A stretch of 64,000 nucleotides of DNA from assembly GCF_900176595.1 (NCBI RefSeq), contig NZ_LT838813.1, forward strand, positions 2,122,001 to 2,186,000. The letters are read 5' to 3'. The position numbers were made by a program, and so were the translations under genes. The notes under the pieces were generated by a model, which searched no databases, was not told the DNA's origin, and saw only the letters and a list, made by a program, of their open reading frames with translations. The stretch is from Aquiflexum balticum DSM 16537 (lineage in GTDB: Bacteria; Bacteroidota; Bacteroidia; Cytophagales; Cyclobacteriaceae). Positions 25,467-36,883 of this stretch are shown here, piece by piece; positions within the stretch are counted from its first letter, which is position 1, and the number at the start of each line of letters is the position of its first letter.

Positions 25467-25586
25467 TGATTTTCCCTCAGTGGAAGCAATGCCAATTAGG
25501 CTATTTGGATTTGAATGATCTCATTCCATCATTCTGGTTTTTTACTTTTAAAAGTTTGATTAATGAGATTTGGGATAAGAAGTAGT

Positions 25587-25617
25587 AAAAAAAAGCCACC
25601 GAAAATCATCCAGTGGC
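25587..25617 (-). terminator. Terminator of the minus-strand Gfo/Idh gene
   Basis: Read on the minus strand: GCCAC (25617-25613), loop, GTGGC (25599-25595), followed by eight T residues. It begins 27 bp after the stop at 25644. The stem is short, so it is of moderate strength. Confidence 0.6.
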
Positions 25618-25643
25618 CAAAAATTATATAAGTTCTAAAACTA

Positions 25644-27068
25644 CTAAACCCTATAAAACTCCTCCCAACCTTTCCTTGGAGGCATACCTGCCAAGACCTG
25701 ATTGGCAAGCGGGTTGTTGATAATCTGTCTTGTTTCCCTGTCAAATTCCAGTTTTACCCCCATTTGTTGGGCCATTACTCCCAGGCAGAATACCTGACTC
25801 AGCGGTCCTGCAATTTCAAATGGAGACCTTGTCTTTTCCTCCCCTTTGCATGCTTTGAGGAAATTCGCAAAGTGGTTGGAAGGGCTTTGGGGCACTTCAG
25901 GAAGTTTGGACTCCCATTCCTTGGCCTTCTCCTCCGGAATAATGGACAGCGTGCTTCCATGTGACCCGCCTTTAAAGATCAAATCCTTGCTGTATATAAT
26001 TTTTCCCGGGTTGAGTTTGGCAGGTTGAATCTGACCTGTGCTTGGTGGAGGGATGTTAGGGTCAAGTTCGGAGACACCATAACCTTCCGGCACAGCCGGG
26101 ATATTGTCCAAGCCATCGTACCAGGTGATGGTCAAAGGAGGCATTTGCCCACGTTCAGGGAATTTAAATTCCAGTGTTGTGGACATAGGGAAAAAGAAAG
26201 GATTATGACCACTCAATTTCACGGGATTGACTTCATAAGGCAAGCCAAGATCCAAAAATTCATGGGCAGTGTCAATAATATGTGCCCCCCAGTCTCCCAA
26301 GGCACCCATGCCGAAATCATACCAGCAGCGCCACTGTCCATTATGAAAGTCTTTGTGGTATCCATGCGGCTGTGCCTGACTCAACCAAACATTCCAATCC
26401 ATAGTGAAAGGAACAGGTTGGCTTGCAGGATATCGAGAAATATTGGGATCCCATCCATGCCAGCGACGTCTGCTGTTCATGTGCGCTGTTATTGCTGTGA
26501 CATCTTTGATTATGCCGGCTTCTTTCCAGGTTTTAAATTGAAAATAGTTAGCCTCTGAATGTCCTTGATTGCCCATTTGAGTGGCAAGTTTTGGGTTTTT
26601 CTTTGCTGCAGCGATCATCAGATCCACTTCCTGGAATGTGCGTGCCATGGGTTTTTCCACATACACATGCTTTCCTTCAGCCAATGCCATCATGGTCACA
26701 GGAAAGTGGGAAAAGTCCGGTGTAGCAATGCTTACCGCATCAAATTCTCCACCCATGTCATCAAACATTTTTCGGAAGTCCTGATACCTTTTCGCATTAG
26801 GAAACATATTCATGACTTCCAAAGTCTGCTCTGCACCCATATCGACATCACAAAGGGCCACAATATTACAGAGGCAGGTATTATTCAGTGCCTTGATGAT
26901 TTCTTTTCCCCGGTTGCCGATTCCAACACAGGCCAGATTGACCTTGTCAGATGGGGCAACGTGGCCCATGGATTTGCCCAGGACATTGGGTGAAATAAAA
27001 GTGAATCCGGAAAGCCCCAATGCTGCGGTGGCTCCGGTTTTCAGAAAGTCTCTACGATTGGTGGACAT
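25644..27068 (-). CDS. TAT-exported Gfo/Idh/MocA family oxidoreductase
   Basis: A 474-residue protein. TAT signal STNRRDFLKTGATAALGLSG. Rossmann motif ACVGIGNRGKEI, the E-K-P motif intact as HVYVEKPMARTF, then KLATQMGNQGHS and a GMGALGDWGAHIIDTAHEF segment with the substrate-domain His. It belongs to the same broad family as the enzymes at the window start but is a different lineage, with a longer C-terminus ending PPRKGWEEFYRV. Such exported members act on sugars with tightly held NAD(P). It stands alone between two phosphatase genes with its own promoter and terminator. Confidence 0.92.
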   Translation of the reverse strand: MSTNRRDFLKTGATAALGLSGFTFISPNVLGKSMGHVAPSDKVNLACVGIGNRGKEIIKALNNTCLCNIVALCDVDMGAEQTLEVMNMFPNAKRYQDFRKMFDDMGGEFDAVSIATPDFSHFPVTMMALAEGKHVYVEKPMARTFQEVDLMIAAAKKNPKLATQMGNQGHSEANYFQFKTWKEAGIIKDVTAITAHMNSRRRWHGWDPNISRYPASQPVPFTMDWNVWLSQAQPHGYHKDFHNGQWRCWYDFGMGALGDWGAHIIDTAHEFLDLGLPYEVNPVKLSGHNPFFFPMSTTLEFKFPERGQMPPLTITWYDGLDNIPAVPEGYGVSELDPNIPPPSTGQIQPAKLNPGKIIYSKDLIFKGGSHGSTLSIIPEEKAKEWESKLPEVPQSPSNHFANFLKACKGEEKTRSPFEIAGPLSQVFCLGVMAQQMGVKLEFDRETRQIINNPLANQVLAGMPPRKGWEEFYRV

Positions 27069-27109
27069 GGTTTGGTTATTTTTGTGTTTGTTGGTAATAT
27101 TTGACTATC

Positions 27110-27117
27110 CAAAGCTA
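27110..27117 (-). promoter_or_regulatory. -7 box for the Gfo/Idh gene
   Basis: CAAAGCTA on the plus strand is TAGCTTTG on the minus strand, a full match to TAnnTTTG, 42 bp before the ATG at 27068. The -33 element is weak (TTTC at about 18 bp spacing). Confidence 0.4.
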
Positions 27118-27340
27118 TATTTCTCCCTGTCTTTTGAAAACTGCAGTAATAGATTTTGGAATAATTTCCTCAATCTACACGGCTTATCCCAAAAAAGAAC
27201 GGTTAGTTCAGAAAATCAACGGAAAGGTTTGCATAAATAAAATTGACTTTGATGATTAGGGCAGAAACACTCATTTTACCTGAAAACATGGATTTGTTTT
27301 CTTCAAAGATTATATTTAAGCATACTAAATAAAACCTAAT

Positions 27341-28414
27341 GTGAAAAGAAGGAGATTATTAAGCTTATGCCTGTCTTTCCTGTTGCTGGGATTTACTGTT
27401 TCAGCCCAAGACAAAACCTATGTAGCACCAAACCTCGAAAGTGAGAACGCTTGGACTTTGGTCTTGTTTCCGGACACCCAGACTTATGTGAAGTTCAAAA
27501 GAAACCAACCTATTGTGGACTTAATGGTAAATTGGGTTGATGAGCATATTTCACCTTTGAATATCAAGTTGGTTTTGCATGTAGGAGATTTGGTGGAGCA
27601 TAATGGGCTGGTAAACCCTGATGGAATCGTGGGGAATCAGACAGGAACGCAGCAATGGGAGGCCATTTCCCGTTCATTATCAACTTTGGACACAAAAGTA
27701 CCTGTAATCGCCACAACAGGAAACCATGATTTTGGCATTGCCAATATTGAAAACCGCCAGACTTTTTATAACAAATATTTCCCCATCGAAAAAAATCACC
27801 ATAATCAAAGGATGATTCGGGAAGTTGCCATTGGCGACGATGGCATGCCCGGTCTAACTAATGCTTTGTATGAATTTATTGCACCCGATGAAAGAAAATT
27901 CTTGATTCTTGTACTGGAATTTGCTCCAAGAGAGTCCAATTTGCAATGGGCCATTCGAATGGTCAATCAGGAAAAATACCTGAATCATACCGTGATTTTG
28001 CTGACACACTCCTATTTGGAAAGCGACAATAAGCATATCGAAACAGAAAATTATCCCATAACAGATAGAAACTATGGCAAGGCTATCTGGGAAAAATTGG
28101 TAAAACCTTCCAAAAACATTCAAATGGTCTTTTCTGGACATATCGGAGTTCCTGATCAAAAAAGTGGTCATGTCGGATTCCGAACAGACACCAATGCAGG
28201 AGGCAAAAAAGTTCATCAAATGACTTTCAATGCCCAAGCCATAGGCGGCGGGTGGCATGGAAACGGCGGAGATGGTTGGTTGAGATTGTTGGAATTTCAG
28301 GGAAACCGGGTTTTGGTCCGTACTTTTTCACCCTTATTTGCTATCTCTCCCAGCACAAGGCATCTTGCTTGGGGAACCGAAGCCTATCAGTCCTTTATCT
28401 TTGACTTAGATTAA
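27341..28414 (+). CDS. Exported calcineurin-like metallophosphatase
   Basis: A 357-residue protein starting with GTG (27341) and a basic Sec signal (KRRRLLSLCLSFLLLGFTVSAQ). Metal-site motifs in order: LVLFPDTQTY, LHVGDLVEHN, ATTGNHDFG, LLTHSYLES and MVFSGHIGVPD. The first motif has PDTQ in place of the usual D-x-H, as found in a secreted subgroup of the family. Substrate is unknown; phosphodiesters or phosphomonoesters are possible. The next gene, another metallophosphatase, starts 31 bp later, so they are probably co-transcribed. Confidence 0.88.
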   Translation: MKRRRLLSLCLSFLLLGFTVSAQDKTYVAPNLESENAWTLVLFPDTQTYVKFKRNQPIVDLMVNWVDEHISPLNIKLVLHVGDLVEHNGLVNPDGIVGNQTGTQQWEAISRSLSTLDTKVPVIATTGNHDFGIANIENRQTFYNKYFPIEKNHHNQRMIREVAIGDDGMPGLTNALYEFIAPDERKFLILVLEFAPRESNLQWAIRMVNQEKYLNHTVILLTHSYLESDNKHIETENYPITDRNYGKAIWEKLVKPSKNIQMVFSGHIGVPDQKSGHVGFRTDTNAGGKKVHQMTFNAQAIGGGWHGNGGDGWLRLLEFQGNRVLVRTFSPLFAISPSTRHLAWGTEAYQSFIFDLD

Positions 28415-28445
28415 TTTTCCCAGCAAAATAAACTCAATTCCAGAG

Positions 28446-29384
28446 ATGATATCCAGAAGAAAACTCTTAAAACTATTCGGCATGGGCACTGTGGGTGCCG
28501 GAATGCTTCCAATAAGCTGTGCAGTGCCCAATGCCAAAGATGAAACAAAACGAAAGCCGGTTCTTAGGTTTGCACATGTGACAGATATGCATATTGAACC
28601 TGGCATAGGTGCAGAAGAAGGAGTGAAAAAATGCATAGACTATATCCTTGAAAAAGAAAAATCAATTGATTTTTTTGTGAATGGCGGAGACCTGATTATG
28701 GATGCTTTGGATAAAACTGAAGCGGAAACCGAAGCCCAATGGGCAGTATGGCGGAAAATCAGAGCAACCTATCCGGATCTGAAATTTTATCATTGTATTG
28801 GTAATCATGATGTCTGGGGCAAAACGCCTCATGAAGAAAAATATCCAGGTAAGGCCTGGGTATTGAAAGAACATGGTATGGATAGTCCATATTATACTTT
28901 TGAGTCACATGGCTGGCAATTCATTGTTTTGGACAGTACGCAGCCGAAGGATGATGGCACTTGGTACACTGCCAATCTTGATTCCAAGCAACGCGCATGG
29001 TTGGAGCAAACCCTTAAAGACATCCCTTCTGAGAAACCTGTTATGATTATTTCGCACATACCCATTTTGGGAGCGACGCCATTTTTGGATGGGGACAATG
29101 CCAAAACAGGCAACTGGGTTGTTCCTGGGGCATGGATGCACACAGATGCCAAATCATTGGTCAATTTGTTTTATAACCACAAGAATGTAAAAGTCTGTAT
29201 CAGTGGACATATTCATTTGGTAGAAACTTTGGTTTACCATGATGTTCATTACCATTGCAGCGGTGCCGTCTGTGGCAATTGGTGGAATGATGAGCCCTAT
29301 GAGCTTACCAATAAAGGCTATGCGCTATTTGAACTTTTTGAGGATGGCACCCATACATTTAAATATGTGGAATATGATGTTTGA
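28446..29384 (+). CDS. TAT-exported calcineurin-like metallophosphatase
   Basis: A 312-residue protein. The N-terminus MISRRKLLKLFGMGTVGAGM is a TAT signal, ending in ISCAVPNA with a possible lipidation Cys. Motifs: FAHVTDMHIEP (D-x-H), FVNGGDLIMDAL, CIGNHDVWG, IISHIPILGA and CISGHIHLVET, all metal ligands present. It resembles purple-acid-phosphatase/Icc-type phosphodiesterases. Second gene of a pair with the preceding metallophosphatase; the two use different export routes (Sec and TAT). Confidence 0.9.
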   Translation: MISRRKLLKLFGMGTVGAGMLPISCAVPNAKDETKRKPVLRFAHVTDMHIEPGIGAEEGVKKCIDYILEKEKSIDFFVNGGDLIMDALDKTEAETEAQWAVWRKIRATYPDLKFYHCIGNHDVWGKTPHEEKYPGKAWVLKEHGMDSPYYTFESHGWQFIVLDSTQPKDDGTWYTANLDSKQRAWLEQTLKDIPSEKPVMIISHIPILGATPFLDGDNAKTGNWVVPGAWMHTDAKSLVNLFYNHKNVKVCISGHIHLVETLVYHDVHYHCSGAVCGNWWNDEPYELTNKGYALFELFEDGTHTFKYVEYDV

Positions 29385-29504
29385 TCGGATGAAGGGAACA
29401 ATTTTATTCTCTTCTCCACCAAGAAAAAATGGGGCCGAAGCTCTCAATTGAGGTCAAATTTGGGTTTAAGGTAACAGTTTGAACACCGCAAAAAACAAAG
29501 AAAT

Positions 29505-29789
29505 ATGAATGTCAATTCCGCATCTTATCACTGGGTTGGTGATCAGTACGCTCATTTGAGTCTTCCAACCCATATCCACGACAAACATCCAAATTTGAAA
29601 TTCACCTGCCCCTATTCTGGGCCCTTATTTGGTCATTTGTCTATTGATAAAAGAAAAAACAAAATCACTTTGGAAGGTAAAAAGACTAATTGGATAGGAC
29701 CATCCCCAATGGAACTTGGATATCCCATCAATTCCTCAGAAGAAAAAGGAAAGTATGTCCGACCCTTTATATCGGATCGTTCGATTTGA
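29505..29789 (+). CDS. Possible small hypothetical protein
   Basis: A 94-codon frame with an ATG (MNVNSASYHWVGDQYAHLSL) and no overlapping gene on the other strand. No signal, membrane segment or family motif is visible; Gly, Pro, His and Lys are common and strands are likely in the centre (KNKITLEGKKTNWIG). It may be genuine or a chance frame in a 525-bp spacer between a phosphatase gene and the convergent sulfatase gene. The remaining spacer shows nothing. Confidence 0.3.
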   Translation: MNVNSASYHWVGDQYAHLSLPTHIHDKHPNLKFTCPYSGPLFGHLSIDKRKNKITLEGKKTNWIGPSPMELGYPINSSEEKGKYVRPFISDRSI

Positions 29790-29908
29790 TTAAGATGGTA
29801 TTTTCCCCATTCATTGGAGAATTACATCTATCTAACAGCCTTCAACCGTCCTTTAAGATTTTTGTCCTTGGTCATAGGCGAAGAAAAAATGACATCATCT
29901 ATTTGCCA

Positions 29909-31477
29909 TCACTTTTTAAAACCCTTGTCTACTTCCTCTCGCCAAAACTTCAAACCTTCCTGATTTGACCATTCTTTATCCGGATAGTTGGGGCTTAACA
30001 AAAGGTTTGTAGTTCGCTTGACCAACATACCGCCTTTCACAAAACCATCCCCTCTTTCCTGTAAATGGCTGATCATCCTGGATCTCCACAATTCAAGTTT
30101 TGGGATATGGCCTTTATCTGAAATTAAGTTTGTTGTTTCTCCTGGATCTTTTTCAAGGTCAAACAGCTGCTCTTCTCCTGTGGAAAAAAACCAAATATAC
30201 TTTTCCTTGCCATCTGTAAGCGCAGCCCAATAATTATCAAAGGAATAAGTAGAAGCATGTTCCAGGTCTATATATTCCCGCCATTCTTTGGTGTTTGGAT
30301 CTGCCAACAGCCCCAAAAGTGAACTTCCTTCCATGATATTGGGCTTAATGCCACCAGCTGCTTCCAAAAAAGTAGGCAAAATATCCCTGATTTCAACTGG
30401 ATGGGGGAGTTTCTTCAATGAGGTATCATAGTCAAATGATTTGGGCGGTTTTATCACCAAGGGTACTTTGGAGGAACCTTCATAGGCATAGGTTTTTCTC
30501 CAATGGTGATGATCACCAAGCATGTCGCCATGATCTGAAACAAATAAAATCAGACTGTTATCATACATGTTTTTTTCTTTCAAAGCTGCCATGATTTTCC
30601 CAATTTGCTCATCAATAAAAGTAACCAAAGCAAAGTAATGTCTTCGGCTATGAATTGCGTGATCTACTCCAAAATCTCCAAAAGCAGCTTCCCGTTCTTT
30701 TGGGAAGTTTCTGAATTTTTCTGACCATTCTCCTTCGAAAGGGGCTTTGATGGGAAGATCTTCATATAGGTCCAGAAAACGCTGAGGCGGATCATAAGGA
30801 CTATGTGGCCTTGCAAAAGAAACTTTCAAAAACAAGGGATTATCCAAATCGTAGTTTTCCAAAAATTCTACTGCCATCTCTGATTTCCAATGGTCAGGAT
30901 GTAAATGTTCCTCTAATTGATAAACTTTTGCATTATGTTCATTCCACAAGATTCCTGTTTTATCAGGATCTTGGCCGGGAGCGTTCAATTTAAACCAAGT
31001 TCGGTAGTCACTGATAAAGCCATCTGATTCTATTCTACCACTTTCATCCACCAATGTGCCATGAAATCCATGTAAAGTCCTTTGAGGCGTCCAATGCATT
31101 TTGCCTATACCATAGGTGTAATAACCCAGATCTCTGAGCATTCCGGGCATTTCGTATGGATACTGCCGGGCAACTTTGGCATATCCAAGCATACCATGAC
31201 CCCAAGGTGACATCCCTGTCAGCAGTGCTGCCCTGGCCGGAGTACAACTTGGCGTGGAAGAGTAGGCATTGGTAAAATATACACCTTCCGCTGCCAATTG
31301 ATCAAGGTTTGGGGTAATGATATTCGAGCCTTCAAGATACCCTACTGCATCAAATCGCTGTTGATCGGTTACAATCAAAATGATATGGGGTTTTTGGGCA
31401 AATGAATTATAAAAAGCAAATACAAGAATGTAAACCAAGCCAATAAATTTCTTTCGTATAAAATGCTTTGAAATCAT
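29909..31477 (-). CDS. Exported sulfatase (formylglycine-dependent)
   Basis: The open frame reaches 31585, but the ATG at 31477 begins a proper signal peptide (FIGLVYILVFAFYNSFAQ) and is preferred, giving 522 residues. The N-terminal metal motif is ILIVTDQQRFDAVG (Asp38), and the modification site is C78-T-P-A-R82 in STPSCTPARAALLTG, so the Cys type needing formylglycine-generating enzyme. Further ligands: ILFVSDHGDMLGDHHHW. It removes sulfate esters from glycans or small molecules; the sequence does not tell which. No maturase gene is in the window. It is convergent with the phosphatase operon. Confidence 0.92.
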   Translation of the reverse strand: MISKHFIRKKFIGLVYILVFAFYNSFAQKPHIILIVTDQQRFDAVGYLEGSNIITPNLDQLAAEGVYFTNAYSSTPSCTPARAALLTGMSPWGHGMLGYAKVARQYPYEMPGMLRDLGYYTYGIGKMHWTPQRTLHGFHGTLVDESGRIESDGFISDYRTWFKLNAPGQDPDKTGILWNEHNAKVYQLEEHLHPDHWKSEMAVEFLENYDLDNPLFLKVSFARPHSPYDPPQRFLDLYEDLPIKAPFEGEWSEKFRNFPKEREAAFGDFGVDHAIHSRRHYFALVTFIDEQIGKIMAALKEKNMYDNSLILFVSDHGDMLGDHHHWRKTYAYEGSSKVPLVIKPPKSFDYDTSLKKLPHPVEIRDILPTFLEAAGGIKPNIMEGSSLLGLLADPNTKEWREYIDLEHASTYSFDNYWAALTDGKEKYIWFFSTGEEQLFDLEKDPGETTNLISDKGHIPKLELWRSRMISHLQERGDGFVKGGMLVKRTTNLLLSPNYPDKEWSNQEGLKFWREEVDKGFKK

Positions 31478-31611
31478 GATTCTTGAAGGGTTAAACTTTA
31501 AAGCTGAGATTGGATATTCAATTTTTAAGGTTACCCAATATAAAACGAAAAATAAATATTCCACAGAATCATTTTTGGTTATCAATACAGGAAGCCTATA
31601 ACCGCCACGCT

Positions 31612-31863
31612 TTAAATCACCCTAGTCTCAGAATACAGGTCATAAGCAGCCATCAAAAGCTGATGGTCGGGTGCCTGACCATAGCGGGCAAACTTTTGCA
31701 GTTCACTCCGCTCCTCAACATATACGGGAGAATATAACCCATCCAATTCATCCCAAATGACAATCAGGTAAGCATAGGGGATTTTGCTTGAGCGACCCTT
31801 TTCCAGCCATTCGTCAAAAAGAGATTCATCCAAAGTTTGGGGATAGTTGGGGCCTTCGAACAT
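31612..31863 (-). CDS. Small conserved-looking hypothetical protein
   Basis: An 83-residue acidic protein: FDEWLEKGRSSKIPYAYLI then VIWDELDGLYSPVYVEERSE and a final LLMAAYDLYSETRVI. No signal or membrane segment. The regular mix of charged helices and strands looks like a real cytoplasmic protein, and I have the impression of a Bacteroidota-wide small family, but cannot name it. The gene lies 134 bp upstream of the sulfatase start on the same strand. Confidence 0.6.
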   Translation of the reverse strand: MFEGPNYPQTLDESLFDEWLEKGRSSKIPYAYLIVIWDELDGLYSPVYVEERSELQKFARYGQAPDHQLLMAAYDLYSETRVI

Positions 31864-32078
31864 GTTTTGCTTCGTTTTGTGTGATGGTCAAAGATAAGGG
31901 GAATTCAAATTTATTCAGGACCGAATATTTAAGTCAGGAGAACCATGGGAAGAAATATTTTTTGAAAGTCAGGGAAAATGGTCCTTTGAGCTATTACCAA
32001 TTGGAATTCGTTGATCAAATATTCATTCCCTCAATAACCAATAGATAATATCAATGTAATATTTTATTTAATAGATGG

Positions 32079-32086
32079 TATATTTG
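32079..32086 (+). promoter_or_regulatory. -7 box upstream of katG
   Basis: TATATTTG, a full match to TAnnTTTG, 43 bp before the katG ATG. No clear TTTG lies 19-23 bp upstream, so the promoter may need an activator such as OxyR; that is inference. Confidence 0.45.
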
Positions 32087-32102
32087 GTTAGAAGTATTTT
32101 AA

Positions 32103-34388
<2,286 letters not shown>

Positions 34389-34407
34389 TCGAAATCTATG
34401 TGTTTTT

Positions 34408-34440
34408 AAAGCCAGCTTCAGTACGGAGCTGGCTTTTTTT
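34408..34440 (+). terminator. Terminator of katG
   Basis: AAAGCCAGCT (34408-34417), 9-nt loop, AGCTGGCTTT (34427-34436) and more T residues. It starts 19 bp after the katG stop and lies inside the longest open frame of the next gene, which argues for the later start there. Confidence 0.88.
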
Positions 34441-34456
34441 ATTACTTTTATCATCA

Positions 34457-35779
34457 ATGCATAAAGACAATCACCTATCGGCCCGAGGGATTTCTGCTGC
34501 TGCAAAGCCCTCAAGAATGGATTTGGAAATCTATCAGGAAGCCATGGATAACCGTTACCATCCCGATCGGAATCCAGATGGAGCTTTTCCAATGAATGTG
34601 GCGGAAAATCACCTCTGTTGGGAAATACTTCAGGAAAAAATTCAATCCATTACCAAAACAAAAAACATCCCTGATTGGGTATCAAGTTATGGTGATCCTA
34701 TAGGAGTATTATCCTTTCGTGAAGCTACCGCTAGGTTTTTATCGAAATTTTTGATCCATCGGGAAATATCAGCAGACACTTTGGCCTTTTCCGCAGGGGC
34801 AACCTCTGTTATTGAAATGACTACCTTTTTATTGGCCGATCATGGGGATATCGCTGTGATACCTGCGCCAAGTTATCCGGTTTATACCGCTGATATAGGA
34901 GTGATTCCAGGAGTAAGGCGATATGATTTACAAACCCATACTGAAATTGATGAACTGAAAGATGGGATACCCATATCCATTGATCAATTGGAAAAAGCCA
35001 AAAAAGAGATTGAAACCATGGGAAGCAGGTTCAGGATGCTGATTTTAACTTCTCCTGATAATCCCACGGGAGGCATCTATTCCGAGTCCCAGCTTAGTCA
35101 GTTGGCTGACTGGTGCATCGAAAATGAAATCCACCTGATTGTCAATGAAATTTATGGTTTGTCCCCAATAAATATCAATCAACCTGAAATCAAATCTGAT
35201 TACCCCGATCCCATAAGGTTTGTATCCTTTGGGCAATTGATGGTCCAAAGGAAAAATCCTTATCTTCACTTTTGGTATTCTTTTTCCAAAGACTTGGGCA
35301 TTTCAGGATTTAGGATAGGTCTGTTACATTCCTACAATCAGGATCTGATCAATGGCTACCGAAATGCAGGACTTTCCCATTCTGTTTCCAATTATACCCA
35401 ATGGGTTTTGCAGGAGGTTTTGGAAGATCTTGATTTTATGGAAAAGTATATTTCCACCAACCAAAAGGCTCTGACAGAGTCCTATGTGAAAGTAGTGAGT
35501 TGCTTAAGGGAACTTCATATCCCATTTAATCCCTCCTACGGTAGTCTGTTTGTTTGGATGGATATGTCAGCATTCCTTTCGGAAAATTCCGATCATGGCC
35601 AAGAGCAATTGTGGTTGGAAATTTTTGAAAAAACAGGGATTCTCTTGACTCCCGGGAATGGATTTGGACATTCGAAAAAAGGATTGTTCAGAATGGTGAT
35701 ATCAAGTTTGAATCATCAAGCTTTGGGGGTAGCGATGAATCGGTTGAAAGGATTTGTCTTACAAAAGAGAAATTATTGA
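34457..35779 (+). CDS. PLP-dependent class I/II aminotransferase (ACC-synthase-like)
   Basis: The frame opens at 34385, but the first 24 codons would be translated from the katG terminator; the ATG at 34457 (MHKDNHLSARGIS) gives a normal 440-residue protein. Fold-type I marks: FSAGATSVIEMTTF, the SPDNPTGGIY loop, NEIYGLSP in place of the usual D-E-x-Y, and the PLP lysine in WYSFSKDLGISGFRIG. The N-terminus (ISAAAKPSRMDLEIYQEAM, PDGAFPMNVAENHLCWE) resembles 1-aminocyclopropane-1-carboxylate synthases more than aspartate aminotransferases. Bacterial relatives often act on other amino acids. Reaction cannot be fixed from sequence. Confidence 0.85.
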   Translation: MHKDNHLSARGISAAAKPSRMDLEIYQEAMDNRYHPDRNPDGAFPMNVAENHLCWEILQEKIQSITKTKNIPDWVSSYGDPIGVLSFREATARFLSKFLIHREISADTLAFSAGATSVIEMTTFLLADHGDIAVIPAPSYPVYTADIGVIPGVRRYDLQTHTEIDELKDGIPISIDQLEKAKKEIETMGSRFRMLILTSPDNPTGGIYSESQLSQLADWCIENEIHLIVNEIYGLSPININQPEIKSDYPDPIRFVSFGQLMVQRKNPYLHFWYSFSKDLGISGFRIGLLHSYNQDLINGYRNAGLSHSVSNYTQWVLQEVLEDLDFMEKYISTNQKALTESYVKVVSCLRELHIPFNPSYGSLFVWMDMSAFLSENSDHGQEQLWLEIFEKTGILLTPGNGFGHSKKGLFRMVISSLNHQALGVAMNRLKGFVLQKRNY

Positions 35780-35805
35780 TATCCTCAAATCCTCAATCCT
35801 GCTCA

Positions 35806-36591
35806 TTAATTCTCTTTTAGAAAGATATTTCTAAACTCTACCTTCATCGGAGGTCCCACGTGAACCTGAACACCCAAAAGACCTTTTGAACTTCGATTGA
35901 TTGGGTCATTATCCACTACTTCACTCATCAATACTCCATTTACAAAATGTTGCAGTACATTCTCTTTGATAATGAGGTGCATACTGTTCCAATCTTCTGC
36001 CTGAATCAGATTTTTCAAGGAATCCCTATCGCCTAGATTCTCAACAACCAATAAGCCTTTCCAAGCATTTCTTTCTACATGATCCCTCAATTCTCCGGGT
36101 GGGTCCTGAGGTTGAATCTCAGTCTTTTGACCCCGATAGGCTAATGTGGTCCGTTTCCTTTCTTCGTAATTCTGACCGGTATAGGAATTTTTTCCATCAA
36201 TATCAGCTTGGTATCCCCTCAGAGCGTAAGGCAGTTCTTGAAATCTTTCGCTTCTGTAGTTGATGCCTGAATTTCCGCTTTCACTGATTTTGAATTCAAG
36301 TTTCAGTTCAAAGTCAGCAAGTTCACCGCCTTCCCAAATCAAAAAGGTATTGTTATTCAAGATGGTTTCAGGAGTTATTTCCCCGGTGAGTATGCCATTT
36401 TCCACGCGCCAATAAACAGTATCGCCTTCCCAGCCATCAAGACTTTGGCCATTGAAAATTGAAATGAACCCTTCATGTCCATCAACTTCAATGATTTCAA
36501 TATTCCCTTCTTTAGTTGAGTTTGTAGAGCAGCCTAAGGAAGCAATTAGGATAATTGATGATATGATTAGATTTAGCTGTATAATCTTCAT
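35806..36591 (-). CDS. DUF1080 (3-keto-disaccharide hydrolase domain) lipoprotein
   Basis: A 261-residue lipoprotein (SSIILIASLGCSTNS, lipobox ASLGC). The domain starts at GFISIFNGQSLDGWEGD and goes on with YWRVENGILTGEITPE, then a SGNSGINYRSERFQ core and HLIIKENVLQHFVNGVLMSEV, the standard DUF1080 pattern (PF06439, now linked to 3-keto-glycoside hydrolysis and fold-similar to concanavalin-type domains). It fits with the Gfo/Idh and ThuA-like genes elsewhere in the window as part of keto-sugar metabolism. It is convergent with the aminotransferase gene and 26 bp from it. Confidence 0.9.
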   Translation of the reverse strand: MKIIQLNLIISSIILIASLGCSTNSTKEGNIEIIEVDGHEGFISIFNGQSLDGWEGDTVYWRVENGILTGEITPETILNNNTFLIWEGGELADFELKLEFKISESGNSGINYRSERFQELPYALRGYQADIDGKNSYTGQNYEERKRTTLAYRGQKTEIQPQDPPGELRDHVERNAWKGLLVVENLGDRDSLKNLIQAEDWNSMHLIIKENVLQHFVNGVLMSEVVDNDPINRSSKGLLGVQVHVGPPMKVEFRNIFLKEN

Positions 36592-36711
36592 GTAGTTTTT
36601 ATAAATCGTGAAATGTTATCAATAATTGAATTTTACTTGTCACTCTCTCTTCTCCTTTGACAACGGGACACACAGAAAGTACCTATCACCTTCCATTGAC
36701 AGAATTCCGGA

Positions 36712-36812
36712 GCGTCATGCTGAACGTAGAGAAGCATCTCATGGGGATCAGAAAACGGTTAATATAATCATAAATAGGACTGCTGGAGATCCTTCGTACC
36801 TCAGGATGACGC
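36712..36812. repeat. ~100-bp palindromic intergenic element, copy 1
   Basis: Imperfect terminal inverted repeats of ~28 bp: left GCGTCATGCTGAACGTAGAG, right ending CCTCAGGATGACGC, around an A/T-rich centre (AATATAATCATAAATAGGAC). The sequence is not coding. It resembles short REP- or MITE-like elements of Bacteroidota intergenic regions. Confidence 0.65.
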
Positions 36813-36819
36813 CCATCTT

Positions 36820-36844
36820 GATGTCATTACCCTTTCTGTAAATG
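36820..36844. repeat. 25-bp dispersed repeat, shared with 53974-53998
   Basis: GATGTCATTACCCTTTCTG continuing TAAATG; the reverse complement occurs at 53974-53998 with a single difference (A for C). It lies between the two ~100-bp elements. Confidence 0.7.
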
Positions 36845-36883
36845 CCAATTTTCTCCACTCAGGATGACGTAAATCGGAGCTAC

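Noticed and set aside
26025-26993. Plus-strand frames opposite the Gfo/Idh gene
   Set aside because: Antisense shadows; the minus-strand frame has TAT signal, Rossmann and E-K-P motifs.
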